Source of the DNA: an uncultured Flavihumibacter sp.
GTDB lineage: Bacteria; Bacteroidota; Bacteroidia; Chitinophagales; Chitinophagaceae
Length of the DNA stretch: 64,000 bases
Assembly (NCBI GenBank): GCA_902168105.1
Contig: CABHOY010000071.1
Location: 124,001 to 188,000 of the forward strand
Direction: 5' to 3'
The notes beneath the pieces were generated by a model that was given only the letters and a program-made list of their open reading frames with translations, made no database searches and was not told where the DNA came from. Position 1 is the stretch's first letter; every line of letters starts with the position of its first letter. Both the position numbers and the translations under genes were made by a program. This document shows, one piece after another, positions 35,955-46,376 of this stretch.

Positions 35955-35992
35955 GAAAAGTGGCTGCCATTTGGTGGTCACTTTTCTTTTTA
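35955..35992 (+). terminator. Terminator after the GH43 gene
   Basis: GAAAAGTG (35955-35962) pairs with CACTTTTC (35979-35986), and the stem continues inward as mixed Watson-Crick and G-T pairs to a 2-base loop. TTTT follows. It lies 20 bp after the stop. Confidence 0.75.
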
Positions 35993-36848
35993 TAGGCAGC
36001 GTTCTTACAACAAAATCGCACCATTGGTAAAGATAAAATACTATCAGGTGAACATATTGGCGAAATACAGTGTTATAATTATGCTAAAACGGTTTACAAA
36101 CGATCAGTAGTTGTTAAAATAGTATTTGTTTTAGCCGGTATTTGGTCATAATTATGTACAACGTAATTACTATTGTACAAAATGTTAAAATTGAGTACAT
36201 TCAGTGTGACGAAGAAAGAATAAGCAAAAAAGAGAGTGAACAAAGAAAGAATAAACAAGAGCGCGAGGACTAACGAGAGAGTCAGCCAACAGCAGTTATG
36301 AAAAAGCGGGCGGAATTGCCGCCATCCATGTAGAGAAACTTGTCATTTGTAGAAATTTCGGAACAAACAGTAACAGTGAATTGTATTACTCGTATGAGGA
36401 AGACAACTTTTGGGAAATAGACTATTGAACAGCTGCTATTGAACAAATTTCTTTCAAGCCAAAATTTATATAACTACTACTAGAATCAATCAAGATTGCT
36501 AAAGTGGAAAGTAGAACAATGAACAATTATTATTCACCTCAAATCACTTTGAATCTCAATCAGCTATTTACTGATCGTAATTCGTATGCGTGCATGTAAC
36601 GGGAAACAAGTTCCTGTTACTGCATGGTGAATAGCTTAAGGGGGAAAACATCAACTGTAATCAAATCGCTAATTGATAGAAGCTTAACAATGCTATGAAC
36701 ATAGCATAAAGGGGAAAGTATTTTCTAACAACAACCAAATATAACAGGAACGAACAATGAAAGGAAACACTGTCGCATGGCGACCAGACCCACTATGTCC
36801 ACAAGTGTCAGTCACTTGTCTATTCTCTAACCAAAAACTAAATCGATA
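35993..36848 (+). other. Long gene-free leader before locus 3 with hairpins and repeats
   Basis: These 856 bp have no credible gene. The first half has two copies of AAGAAAGAATAAnCAA near 36211 and 36245. The second half has a 10-bp hairpin (36596-36605/36611-36620) and a 7-bp hairpin (36691-36697/36700-36706). An imperfect 31-bp repeat is seen at about 36621-36651 and 36691-36721; each copy contains a TAA-GGGGAAA core. Since the locus has no sigma/FecR pair and its SusC has no STN domain, control may act through this leader RNA. Confidence 0.5.
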
Positions 36849-39800
36849 ATGAGACATCATCTACTACGTTTGCTGGTTGTTGCGATGCTACTCCCGATGG
36901 TAGCATTTGCTCAAACAAGGCAGGTACAGGGAACTGTCAAAGATTCAAAAAGCGGAGCCCCGCTTGGCTCTGTGAGCATCAAAGTGCAGGGGAAGAACAT
37001 CTTTGCAATTACAGGTGCTGATGGTGCATTTACCCTGAAGAATGCGCCACAGGGAGAAATTACACTGGAAACTTCACTGATAGGTTATACATCACAAGGA
37101 GTGAAAGTCGCGGCTGGCCAGTCATCCGTCGATATCGTCATGGAAGAATCTTCTTCCCAGTTAGGTGAAGTAACGGTAACAGCATTGGGTATATCAAAAG
37201 AATCCAAAAAGCTGGGGTATTCAGTTACTAAAGTTGACGGAGGTGCATTGACACAAGCGCGTGAAACTAACGTAGCATATTCTCTCGGCGGCCGTGTGGC
37301 TGGTTTGAGCGTAAGTGGTACTAACGGTGGTCCGGGTTCTTCTGCACGTGTACTGTTAAGGGGTATGGCCAGCTTTGGCGCCAGCAGTCCGCTGTATGTG
37401 ATAAACGGTGTGCCGATGGATAACTCACAGAGAGGTGCTGCCAACGAGTGGGGCGGTGCTGATAATGGTGATGGTATCGCCAATATCAACCCCGACGATA
37501 TTGAAAGTATGACAGTACTGAAAGGTGCTTCCGCTTCTGCGTTGTACGGTACCCGTGCCACAAACGGTGTGATCCTCATTACTACCAAAAGTGGTAAGAG
37601 AGGCACCATGCAGGTGGAGTATAATATGAACTACGCACTGGAAAAAGCGATCGACTATACAGAATACCAGTACGAATATGGTCAGGGACAACATGGTGCA
37701 AAGCCTGTCAATGCTACCGACGCACTCGCCAGCACTCGTCTGAGCTGGGGAGACAGGCTGGATGGATCAATGACCCCTCAGTTTGATGGTAATTCATATG
37801 CGTATTCTCCGGTAGAAGATAATCTGAGCCGTTTCTACAGGACCGGACCAAGCTTTACTAATACAGTAGCCATATCCAGTGGCGGTGAAAAAGGATCTTT
37901 CCGTGTGTCCGCTTCTACTTTGGATAACAAATCTGTTTTAAGGAACAGTGGTCTGAACCGTAAGACGTTCAACGTGAATGTAGACCAGAATATAACTAAC
38001 AAACTGAAAGTAAGTGCAGTCGTAAACTATATCGATGACAAGTCAAAGAACCGTCCTTTCCTGAGTGATGGTCCGCTGAACGCGAACAACGGTATCTTCC
38101 TGGCTACAAATATCGATGAAGATATCCTGAAACCAGGTTACAACCCCGACAACAACGGCCGTGAAATTGTATGGACGGACGATAACTTCGTAACAAACCC
38201 CTGGTTTGCAGTGAACCAGTTCGTCAACAATATAGACAGGAGACGTTGGATATCTGCACTGACCGCCCGTTACGACCTGTTTGACTTCTTATACGGACAG
38301 GTACGTCTCGGATACGATAACATCAATGACCGGAAATTCAAAGTAACCCCATGGGGTACTTCTTATTCCACCAGTACCTTGCCTAATGGTACTTTAGTGA
38401 GTGGTGATATCGACCTGCGTAATGAACAGACGTCTGAACTGAACGTGGATGGTTTGATCGGTTTCAAAAAGAACATAGTAGAAGACCTGTCCTTAGATAT
38501 GGCTGTGGGTGGTAACCTGCGTAAAAGAAGCTGGGAGATGGTAGGCGTAGCCGGTAACCAGTTTGTGTTGCCTTACGTGTATGCCTTTAACAACGTAACC
38601 AACTTTAGCAGGAACTACGACTATGAAATGAGAGAATCACAGTCAGCTTACTACAATGTGGATCTATCGTACAAAGGCTATCTGAACTTATCGACCACCG
38701 GCCGTTATGACGTTTATTCCACACTGCCTGATGGCAACAGAGGTATCTTCGTACCATCTGTGTCCGGTAGTTTCATCTTCTCTGAACTGGTGCATATCAA
38801 TAAACTGAGCTATGGTAAAGTACGCGCATCCTTTGCGAAAGCGAGTGGTGAGCCTACCGAGGCATATGCCACCAGGCAATACTATAGCGTAGGTAGTACA
38901 ATTGGCGGTATCAGCACGGGCGAGTTCCCTACCTTATTGCCTAATCTGTTCCTGAAACCATTTACACTGAAAGAAGTGGAAGCAGGCCTGGAACTGAAAT
39001 TTTTCAATAACAGGTTAGGAGTTGACCTGGCTTATTTCCATCGTAAAACAAAGAATGAAATTATTCAGGGTACCATCTCGCCAGCCACTGGTTATGACAA
39101 GGCTTATTTCGGAACTGGTGCCACCCAGAACACAGGTGTTGAAGCACAGATAAACGGTACGATCGTTTCTACTTCCAAATTTACCTGGAATGCTTCTGTG
39201 AATGGTACCTGGATCAAGAATAAGATCCTTGACATCTACGGAGATAAGAGCAGCAGTACCGTGTTGACATTGGGTACTTACCGTCCGTTGAACGCAAATA
39301 CCGCACTGGTAAAAGGAATGGCCGGTCCGCAGATCCTTGCATATGACTTCAAACGTAATGATAAAGGTGAAGTACTGCTGGACAATTCAGGATTGCCAAT
39401 TAATGACGGTGTGCTCAGACCAATGGGTCAGGTATTGCCTAAGTTCTTCGGTGGTCTTAACAACGACTTCTCCTTCGCAGGCTTCAACCTGTCTTTCCTG
39501 ATCGATGGCAAGTTTGGCGCCAAACTCCTGTCTGCAACGAAAGATTATGCAGTATTCCGCGGCCTCGATAAGTCCACGCTGGATGGAAGAGAAAGCGGCA
39601 TAGTGGTAGATGGTATCATTGAAAGCACAGGGTTGAAGAATACCATCAATGTAGATGCACAATCTTATTATCAGGCATACGCAAATAAGATCTCAAAGAA
39701 TAGTGTACTGGATGCTGATTTCATTAAACTGCGCCAGGTGACATTCGGTTATACGCTGACCAGCAGGTTACTCGGCAGCAAACTGCCTTTCGAGTCTATT

Positions 39801-39968
39801 GGTATCTCCCTTGTAGCACGTAACCTGGTTACCCTCATGCGGAATTCTGATAACGTAGATCCTGAATCCGGATTTTCTTCGCTTATTAACTATGCAGGTA
39901 TTGAAGGTACAAGCTTACCAAGTACCCGTACCTTCGGCGTTAACGTGAATGTCAAATTTAAAAAATAA
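36849..39968 (+). CDS. SusC-type TonB-dependent receptor without STN domain (locus 3)
   Basis: A 1039-residue receptor. The signal peptide (MRHHLLRLLVVAMLLPMVAFAQ) is followed directly by a carboxypeptidase-regulatory-like domain (about 25-105, VQGTVKDSKSGAPLGSVSIKV), TonB-box-like EVTVTALGISKE, a plug (LYVINGVPMDNSQRG, VLKGASASALYGTRATNG) and a barrel ending VNVNVKF. There is no STN domain, so it does not signal through FecR. Its stop overlaps the SusD start (TAATG). The substrate is unknown; downstream enzymes are not classical glycanases. Confidence 0.95.
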   Translation: MRHHLLRLLVVAMLLPMVAFAQTRQVQGTVKDSKSGAPLGSVSIKVQGKNIFAITGADGAFTLKNAPQGEITLETSLIGYTSQGVKVAAGQSSVDIVMEESSSQLGEVTVTALGISKESKKLGYSVTKVDGGALTQARETNVAYSLGGRVAGLSVSGTNGGPGSSARVLLRGMASFGASSPLYVINGVPMDNSQRGAANEWGGADNGDGIANINPDDIESMTVLKGASASALYGTRATNGVILITTKSGKRGTMQVEYNMNYALEKAIDYTEYQYEYGQGQHGAKPVNATDALASTRLSWGDRLDGSMTPQFDGNSYAYSPVEDNLSRFYRTGPSFTNTVAISSGGEKGSFRVSASTLDNKSVLRNSGLNRKTFNVNVDQNITNKLKVSAVVNYIDDKSKNRPFLSDGPLNANNGIFLATNIDEDILKPGYNPDNNGREIVWTDDNFVTNPWFAVNQFVNNIDRRRWISALTARYDLFDFLYGQVRLGYDNINDRKFKVTPWGTSYSTSTLPNGTLVSGDIDLRNEQTSELNVDGLIGFKKNIVEDLSLDMAVGGNLRKRSWEMVGVAGNQFVLPYVYAFNNVTNFSRNYDYEMRESQSAYYNVDLSYKGYLNLSTTGRYDVYSTLPDGNRGIFVPSVSGSFIFSELVHINKLSYGKVRASFAKASGEPTEAYATRQYYSVGSTIGGISTGEFPTLLPNLFLKPFTLKEVEAGLELKFFNNRLGVDLAYFHRKTKNEIIQGTISPATGYDKAYFGTGATQNTGVEAQINGTIVSTSKFTWNASVNGTWIKNKILDIYGDKSSSTVLTLGTYRPLNANTALVKGMAGPQILAYDFKRNDKGEVLLDNSGLPINDGVLRPMGQVLPKFFGGLNNDFSFAGFNLSFLIDGKFGAKLLSATKDYAVFRGLDKSTLDGRESGIVVDGIIESTGLKNTINVDAQSYYQAYANKISKNSVLDADFIKLRQVTFGYTLTSRLLGSKLPFESIGISLVARNLVTLMRNSDNVDPESGFSSLINYAGIEGTSLPSTRTFGVNVNVKFKK

Positions 39969-41563
39969 TGAACATGAAAAAACGTTTGCTATATATAACG
40001 CTGGGGCTTACACTCTTCTCGTCAGGTTGTACGCATGATTTTGATGCCGTTGATACCGATCCCATTTCTGTGGATGCTGCCAGATACAATGCTAATCTGC
40101 TGCTTTCGAAATCGCAGTTTCAATACGCTAATACAGGTTATGCGCAATTGTTGTTCGAAAGTATGTGGTCACAGCTGCTGGCTTCCACTTATAACTATTA
40201 CAGTAACGGTGATAAATATGTCGCATCTTCCGGTATCATCGGTTATCAGAACCAGCTGTGGATTGACGACTACAGGGCGGCCAGTCTTGCTTCAGAAATG
40301 ACGACGCTCGCTACTGAAAAGCAACTGACTAACCTGGCCAGTATCGGCGTGATGATGAAAGTGCTGGCCATGCAGCACATAACAGACGCTTACGGTGATG
40401 TTCCTTATACAGAAGCATTGTCTGGTAAAGCTGGTGTCTTTACGCCAAAGTATGATACACAGGAAGAAATTTATACTTCCATGCTGCAGGAACTCGAAAC
40501 AGCTATCAATGCACTGGACGCTGCCGGCGATAAGCCTACTGCAGATCTTTTCTACGGTGGGAACATTGACAAATGGAAAAGGTTCGGCTACTCACTGATG
40601 CTGCGTTCTGCTATGCGCATCGTAAAGGCTAATCCGACAATGGCGCGTGAGTATGCTGAAAAAGCAGCTGCCGGTGGTACTTTCCAGGGGAATGCAGACA
40701 ATGCGATCTGTATTACCGACAACTCCACAGGTAATGGTAATGGTACCAGCAGTGCGTTGTTGGTGACAGAAGACTACAGGGAAGTAAAATGGTCAAAACC
40801 ACTGATAGATTATCTGAAAGCTAATAATGACCCTCGTCTTGGTGTTGCTGCTGAAGTAGCGCCTGCAGGCCTCACTGCCGGTACCAACAGCTCACTGGCG
40901 GGAAACAAAGACCCGAACGTGCAGATCGGTATGCCTAATGGCTATGATCTGGCGGGTGGCGCAACTGATATCACTAAAAGGCCCGACTATCCAGGTAGTA
41001 CAGGCGCAGCTGGCGATATATATTTTCTGGGGAAATATTCCCGTCCTACTACCGCTGTTTATCTCAGCCGTAGTGCGCCACATATCGTATTGACCTACGG
41101 TGAAACAGAGCTCTTGCTTGCCGAAGCGTCAGTACGTGGCTGGACAATACCAGGTACTGCTGCTGCGCATTATAGGAATGCTGTTTCCGGCGCGCTGCAG
41201 GCGCTCTCTACTTTCAGCGCTGCAGCTGCTATCAGTGCCGGTGTCGCCGACGCATATGCAGCAGCACACCCGCTGAATGAAAGTTCTCTGGCCGCTTCCC
41301 TGAAGCAGATCAATGAACAGTACTGGGCTACCAATGGCTTACAGTTTAACTTCATTGAAGCCTGGGTTAACTGGAGAAGATCAGGTTATCCTGTGCTTAC
41401 ACCGGTTGTTTATCAGGGTAATTTCACCGGAGGTACAATACCACGGAGAATTGCCTACCACTCAACAGAAGGATCTACCAATCCTGTTAACTATCAGGAA
41501 GCGGTAGGCCGCCTGGGAGGAAATGATAACTATACCGGAAGGGTATGGTGGGACGCACAATAA
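39968..41563 (+). CDS. SusD-like_2 lipoprotein (locus 3)
   Basis: A 531-residue lipoprotein with lipobox Cys at about residue 21 (LTLFSSGCTHDFD). NLLLSKSQFQYANTGYAQLL, AMQHITDAYGDVPYTEALSG, KWKRFGYSLMLRSAMRI, LTYGETELLLAEASVRGW and the end GRVWWDAQ are typical of the SusD-like_2 group. It overlaps the SusC stop by one base; an ATG two codons later is an alternative. A terminator-like hairpin 19 bp after the stop probably limits read-through to the FG-GAP gene. Confidence 0.93.
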   Translation: MNMKKRLLYITLGLTLFSSGCTHDFDAVDTDPISVDAARYNANLLLSKSQFQYANTGYAQLLFESMWSQLLASTYNYYSNGDKYVASSGIIGYQNQLWIDDYRAASLASEMTTLATEKQLTNLASIGVMMKVLAMQHITDAYGDVPYTEALSGKAGVFTPKYDTQEEIYTSMLQELETAINALDAAGDKPTADLFYGGNIDKWKRFGYSLMLRSAMRIVKANPTMAREYAEKAAAGGTFQGNADNAICITDNSTGNGNGTSSALLVTEDYREVKWSKPLIDYLKANNDPRLGVAAEVAPAGLTAGTNSSLAGNKDPNVQIGMPNGYDLAGGATDITKRPDYPGSTGAAGDIYFLGKYSRPTTAVYLSRSAPHIVLTYGETELLLAEASVRGWTIPGTAAAHYRNAVSGALQALSTFSAAAAISAGVADAYAAAHPLNESSLAASLKQINEQYWATNGLQFNFIEAWVNWRRSGYPVLTPVVYQGNFTGGTIPRRIAYHSTEGSTNPVNYQEAVGRLGGNDNYTGRVWWDAQ

Positions 41564-41581
41564 CATAGTTGTTTAAGTCAT

Positions 41582-41616
41582 GCTAATGCGGCCCTCAGTG
41601 GTCGCATTAGCTTTTA
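41582..41616 (+). terminator. Terminator-like hairpin after locus 3 SusD
   Basis: GCTAATGCG and CGCATTAGC form the outer stem, with further pairing inside and TTTTATT after it. The next gene is on the same strand, so it may act as a partial stop that lowers downstream expression. Confidence 0.75.
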
Positions 41617-41707
41617 TTCTAAGAGGGTCCCGGCTTAGCAATGTAGCATGTATTCAATCGGATTGATCAGTTTTTCCACGATAGGGCTCCAATGTAATTA
41701 TTGCATT

Positions 41708-44700
41708 ATGAAAAAAATTAGTATCCCTGTTCTTTACCTGTTGTTAACTATTGCAACTTCACATGTAGTTGCCCAGCAGACTTTATTCCAACTCTTAGCT
41801 CCTAAAGCGACCGGCATTAAGTTCATTAATTCGTTGAATGAAACTGAAAAGCTGAACGTACTTGCCTATGAATATTTTTACAACGGTGGCGGTGTAGCCG
41901 TGGGAGATATTAACAATGACGGCCTGCAGGACCTGTTCTTTACCGCCAATATGACCCCCAATAAACTCTATCTCAACAAAGGCAATATGCAGTTTGCCGA
42001 TATTACAAGAGAGGCCGGCAATGTACTGGAAGGAAAGAAAGACGGCTGGAAAACAGGCGTGACGATGGCAGATGTGAATGGTGACGGCCTGCTTGATATC
42101 TATGTTTGCTACTCCGGTAAAAAAACTGAAGACCTCCGAAGGAACCAGTTATTCATCAACCAGGGTAATGCAAAATTTGAAGAGAAAGCAAAAGAGTACG
42201 GTCTGGATGATCCCGGATACAGCACAGCCGCTGTTTTCTTCGATATTGATAATGACGGTGACCTCGATATGTTTCTCCTGAATCACAATGTTATTAAGAT
42301 CGATAACATGGAGTTCATGCGCTTCCGCAATGAAACAGACCCGTATGCCGGGAATAAACTATATCGTAATGACGCAAATCATTTCACGGAAATAACAAAA
42401 CAGGCGGGGATCTTCCAAAGCCCGCTAACCTTCGGACTGGGTGTGGCCGTAGCCGATATCAACAAGGATGGCTGGCAGGACCTGTATGTTACGAACGATT
42501 ACAACGAACGTGATTATCTCTATATCAATAAACATGATGGCACTTTCGCAGAAGACGCGACCAACTGTTTCGGCCATCTGTCCCAGTTCTCTATGGGCGT
42601 GGACATCGCAGACTTTAATAACGATGGCCTGCCCGATGTAATGACCCTTGACATGCTGCCGGAAGATAACCAGCGACAGAAGCTGCTGCAGCTACAGGAA
42701 AACTATGAGAACTTTGAGTTGATCATCTCTCAGGACCTCTATAAGCAATACATGCGTAACATGTTACAGCTGAATAACGGCGATGGTACTTTCAGTGAGA
42801 TCGGACAACTGGCTGGTGTTTCTAATACAGACTGGAGCTGGTGTCCGCTCATAGCCGATCTGGATAACGACGGTTATAAAGATATTTTTGTCACCAATGG
42901 CTACCTGCGTGACTATACAAACAAAGATTTCCTGCGCTACTGGGGCGACTATAAAGTAAAAAAAGCAATTGACAGGGAACCTGTGCTGCTGATGGACCTT
43001 GTTTCTGCAATGCCTTCCACCTCATTACAGAACTATATCTTTAAAAATAATAAAGACCTTACATTCTCCAATATGCGGAACGAATGGGGACTTGATGCCG
43101 GCGGCATTTCAAGCGGCGCCGTATACGCTGATCTTGATAACGACGGTGATCTGGACCTGGTGATCAATAAGATCAATGACGCCGCGGCTGTGTATCAGAA
43201 TATGAGCCGTGAATACAACAAGAAGCCGTACCTGGCTGTTAAATTAAAAGGAAAAGATAAAAATACGGCCGCTGTAGGCGCGAAGGTGTATGTCTACAGC
43301 AAAAGCCTGCAACAATATCAGGAGGTCAATCCAAACAGGGGATATCTGTCCGCCGTATCCACCCGGTTATTATTCGGCCTGGGTGATGATACGCGGGCAG
43401 ACTCCGTTTGCATCATCTGGCCCGACAATAAAGTACAGCACCTCCGGGACGTTGCAGCCAATCAGCTACTGACAGTCTCTTACGCTCCTGACGAAACTCC
43501 CGCAGCCGCTACAATGCCATCCGGCGCGAAATACTTCACCAATGACGATAGTCTCTTTACCTATAAGCACACCGATGCTTCCGGCAATGATTTCAAACGG
43601 CAGTTACTGATGATGTTCATGTATTCCAGAACTGGTCCTGTGTTTGAAAAAGCAGATGTGAACAAGGACGGCCTGGAAGACCTGTATATGGGTGGTGATA
43701 ACGAACAACCGGCAAGGATCTACTTCCAGAAACAGGGAGGTGGCTTTGAAATGGGCACAAAGGTGATCCCAGATAGTGACATGCCTTCGCAGGTTGCTGC
43801 TGCTGCCTTTTTTGATGCTGATGGCGATGGTGATCCTGATCTCTATGTAGCAAAGGGTGGATATGGCCTTTTTGAGCCCAATACAGCCGCTTTACAGGAC
43901 GAGCTATATCTGAATGACGGAAAGGGACGTTTCGCGCTTTTAAAGGACGCTTTGCCTAATGTAAGCGCCAGCAGTAAATCCTGCGTGCGGCCATGCGATT
44001 TTGATAACGATGGCGATATAGATGTGTTTGTAGGAGGCCGGGTCATCCCCGGCAAATATCCCATGCCTCCAACTTCCTATTTGTTGGTGAACGATGGTAA
44101 AGGTCAGTTTAAAATGGCAGATGCTCCCTTTACTGAAGCAGGCATGATCACAGATGCCCGCTGGACAGATATCGACAAAGATGGCAGGAAAGACCTGGTG
44201 CTTTGTGGCGAGTTCATGCCGCTCATGATCTTCGCTAACAAACAGCAAGGGTTTGAAGACGTGACGACACAATATTTTGATCAGCCGGAAACAGGGTTGT
44301 GGTTCGGAATGGCCCTGGCAGATGTAGATGGTGACGGGCATGAAGATATTATTGCAGGTAACCTCGGACAGAATACCCAGATACATACTTCTGTAAAACA
44401 ACCTGCAGAGCTATACTTCTCAGATTTTGATAAAAATGGTTCCATAGACCCGTTTTTGAACTTTTATATCGAAGGAATAAGTTATCCCTTCGTGAGCCGC
44501 GATGAACTGAATGAGCAGATCTATCCGATGCGCCGCAAATTCTCTTCCTACCGTAATTACTCCAATGCAACGATGAAGGACATTTTTTCTCCGGAGGAAT
44601 TAAGCCGGGCAGGAAAATTAACAGCAACAGAAACAAGAACACGTTGCCTGTTATACCGCAATGGAAAATTCGTTCCGACGGAATTACCCATAGAGGCACA

Positions 44701-44995
44701 GTTCTCGGTCGTATCAAAGATCCTGCCGGTAGACTATGACAAAGATGGAAAGCTGGATCTGCTGCTATTGGGCAACCAGTGCGACAACCGTCTTAAGCTG
44801 GGTAGCTTTGACGCCGGTTATGGTTGCCTGCTGAAAGGTGATGGCAAAGGGAACTTTACTTATATACCACAACCCGCATCAGGCATTTGTGTAAAAGGCG
44901 ATGTGAAATCGGCAGCGATCATGAATATCGGCGAGAAACCTCATGTAATGATAGGCGTAAATAACAAAGGGATCACCTTGTTTAAAGTTAACTAA
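41708..44995 (+). CDS. Large secreted FG-GAP/VCBS repeat protein with ASPIC/UnbV domain
   Basis: About 1095 residues from the ATG at 41708, which opens a signal peptide (MKKISIPVLYLLLTIATSHVVAQ). Many FG-GAP/VCBS repeats follow, each with a Ca-binding-like loop (DINNDGLQDLFF, DVNGDGLLDIYVC, DIDNDGDLDMFLL, DLDNDGDLDLVI, DVDGDGHEDII), forming probably two beta-propellers. An ASPIC/UnbV domain lies at about residues 505-585 (VGAKVYVYSKSLQQYQEVNPNRGYL, then LLFGLGDD, VCIIWPDNKVQHL). This architecture is common near SusCD pairs in Bacteroidota; its role is unknown, and surface binding is likely. It is followed after 3 bp by the haloperoxidase-like gene. Confidence 0.9.
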   Translation: MKKISIPVLYLLLTIATSHVVAQQTLFQLLAPKATGIKFINSLNETEKLNVLAYEYFYNGGGVAVGDINNDGLQDLFFTANMTPNKLYLNKGNMQFADITREAGNVLEGKKDGWKTGVTMADVNGDGLLDIYVCYSGKKTEDLRRNQLFINQGNAKFEEKAKEYGLDDPGYSTAAVFFDIDNDGDLDMFLLNHNVIKIDNMEFMRFRNETDPYAGNKLYRNDANHFTEITKQAGIFQSPLTFGLGVAVADINKDGWQDLYVTNDYNERDYLYINKHDGTFAEDATNCFGHLSQFSMGVDIADFNNDGLPDVMTLDMLPEDNQRQKLLQLQENYENFELIISQDLYKQYMRNMLQLNNGDGTFSEIGQLAGVSNTDWSWCPLIADLDNDGYKDIFVTNGYLRDYTNKDFLRYWGDYKVKKAIDREPVLLMDLVSAMPSTSLQNYIFKNNKDLTFSNMRNEWGLDAGGISSGAVYADLDNDGDLDLVINKINDAAAVYQNMSREYNKKPYLAVKLKGKDKNTAAVGAKVYVYSKSLQQYQEVNPNRGYLSAVSTRLLFGLGDDTRADSVCIIWPDNKVQHLRDVAANQLLTVSYAPDETPAAATMPSGAKYFTNDDSLFTYKHTDASGNDFKRQLLMMFMYSRTGPVFEKADVNKDGLEDLYMGGDNEQPARIYFQKQGGGFEMGTKVIPDSDMPSQVAAAAFFDADGDGDPDLYVAKGGYGLFEPNTAALQDELYLNDGKGRFALLKDALPNVSASSKSCVRPCDFDNDGDIDVFVGGRVIPGKYPMPPTSYLLVNDGKGQFKMADAPFTEAGMITDARWTDIDKDGRKDLVLCGEFMPLMIFANKQQGFEDVTTQYFDQPETGLWFGMALADVDGDGHEDIIAGNLGQNTQIHTSVKQPAELYFSDFDKNGSIDPFLNFYIEGISYPFVSRDELNEQIYPMRRKFSSYRNYSNATMKDIFSPEELSRAGKLTATETRTRCLLYRNGKFVPTELPIEAQFSVVSKILPVDYDKDGKLDLLLLGNQCDNRLKLGSFDAGYGCLLKGDGKGNFTYIPQPASGICVKGDVKSAAIMNIGEKPHVMIGVNNKGITLFKVN

Positions 44996-44998
44996 CTT

Positions 44999-46330
44999 AT
45001 GAAACGATTGACGATCATCTTACTTTTTGTATGTCAGCTTGGATATACACAACAACATAAAACAAGTTTTACAGATTATATACAGCCCGCAGTGTTTTCA
45101 CTCTCTATGGTCATGATGCATGATGTAGTGAATCCGCCTGCCGCCTGTAGATTTTACAGTTATGCAACGATGTCAGCCTATAGCATTGTAGCTGCGCATA
45201 ATAAAAACATTCCCGGAGCTGCAACATTCATTAAGTCATTTCCAGATATTGCCGTGCATGATAGTGGCCGTGTATATGACTATCGTGTAGCCGCTGCATA
45301 TAGCGTCCTCGAAACAGGTAAACAGATGTTGCCATCGGGGTTTATGTTAGAGAAGGACGAAGAGAAATTATTGTTGTTGTTTAAAAAGGATAAAGTACCG
45401 GATAGTATTATCCGTAATTCAGTTGCAGTTGCAGTAGATGTCGCCAAACAAATAGTGCAATGGTCACGCCCGGATGGATACGGCAAACTCAGTACACTGG
45501 TGCGTTATACACCGGTAAAAGGAGATGCTTACTGGTATCCTACGCCACCGGCTTACATTGAAGCAGTGGAGCCGCATTGGAAAACGATCCGGCCTATGGT
45601 TATCGACTCCTGTAATCAGTTTATACCACTACCGCCTGTGCCTTTCAGTAAAGATTCCACCAGTGCTTTTTATGCACTGAACAGGGAAGTGTACAATGCC
45701 GGCGTAAATCTTGATATGGAACAGCGTGTCATCGCATCTTTCTGGGACTGTAATCCGTTTGCGGTGAGCACTTATGGGCATATGGCCATTGGTTTTAAGA
45801 AGATCACACCCGGCGGCCACTGGATGAACATCGCGGGTATCGTGGCCCGCAAAGCGCAGCTGGATTTTGATAAGACTGTTCTGCTACACGCAGTGACAGC
45901 AGTTGCCATGATGGATGCATTTATCAGTTGCTGGGATGCAAAGTATCTTAGCAACCGCATTCGCCCGGAGACGTATATCAACCGTTATATGGATGTGAAG
46001 TGGAAGCCTTTGTTACAAACGCCGCCGTTCCCTGAATATACTAGCGGGCATAGTGTGGTATCCACAGCAGCAGCTGTTGTATTGACTTATATGCTGGGCG
46101 ATAATTTTTCCTATGATGATAATTCGGAGGAAATGTTTGAGATCCCCACCCGTAAGTTCACCTCTTTCCTGGCAGCGTCAGAGGAGGCGGCCATTTCCCG
46201 TTTATATGGCGGTATCCACTACAGGGATGCGATCGATAACGGCGTAGCACAGGGGCGCGCAGTAGGGGAGAAGGTGCTTGAAAAGATCAGAACTGCTGGT
46301 ATTAAACCCGTATATGGTAGCGGCATGTAA
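44999..46330 (+). CDS. Vanadium-dependent haloperoxidase / PAP2-type phosphatase-like protein
   Basis: A 443-residue secreted protein (signal MKRLTIILLFVCQLGYTQ). The helical C-terminal half has the PAP2/vanadium-haloperoxidase motifs: K-x6-RP in KYLSNRIRPE (near residue 315), PEYTSGHS (near 345; Thr replaces the usual Pro before SGH) and SRLYGGIHYRD (near 400), with both His residues and all three Arg residues present. Such proteins bind vanadate or act as acid phosphatases; sequence alone does not separate the two. It begins 3 bp after the FG-GAP gene, so both are co-translated. A phosphatase or halogenation role for the imported compound is possible. Confidence 0.85.
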   Translation: MKRLTIILLFVCQLGYTQQHKTSFTDYIQPAVFSLSMVMMHDVVNPPAACRFYSYATMSAYSIVAAHNKNIPGAATFIKSFPDIAVHDSGRVYDYRVAAAYSVLETGKQMLPSGFMLEKDEEKLLLLFKKDKVPDSIIRNSVAVAVDVAKQIVQWSRPDGYGKLSTLVRYTPVKGDAYWYPTPPAYIEAVEPHWKTIRPMVIDSCNQFIPLPPVPFSKDSTSAFYALNREVYNAGVNLDMEQRVIASFWDCNPFAVSTYGHMAIGFKKITPGGHWMNIAGIVARKAQLDFDKTVLLHAVTAVAMMDAFISCWDAKYLSNRIRPETYINRYMDVKWKPLLQTPPFPEYTSGHSVVSTAAAVVLTYMLGDNFSYDDNSEEMFEIPTRKFTSFLAASEEAAISRLYGGIHYRDAIDNGVAQGRAVGEKVLEKIRTAGIKPVYGSGM

Positions 46331-46342
46331 TGTCTTTTGAGG

Positions 46343-46350
46343 TATATTTG
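46343..46350 (+). promoter_or_regulatory. -7 element of the nudK-like gene (TATATTTG)
   Basis: TATATTTG is a perfect TAnnTTTG match. It lies 26 bp before the start codon and just after the haloperoxidase stop. A -33 TTG at the usual distance is not clear. Confidence 0.5.
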
Positions 46351-46376
46351 GGGCTTACCTTCATTAAAGCACGTTT

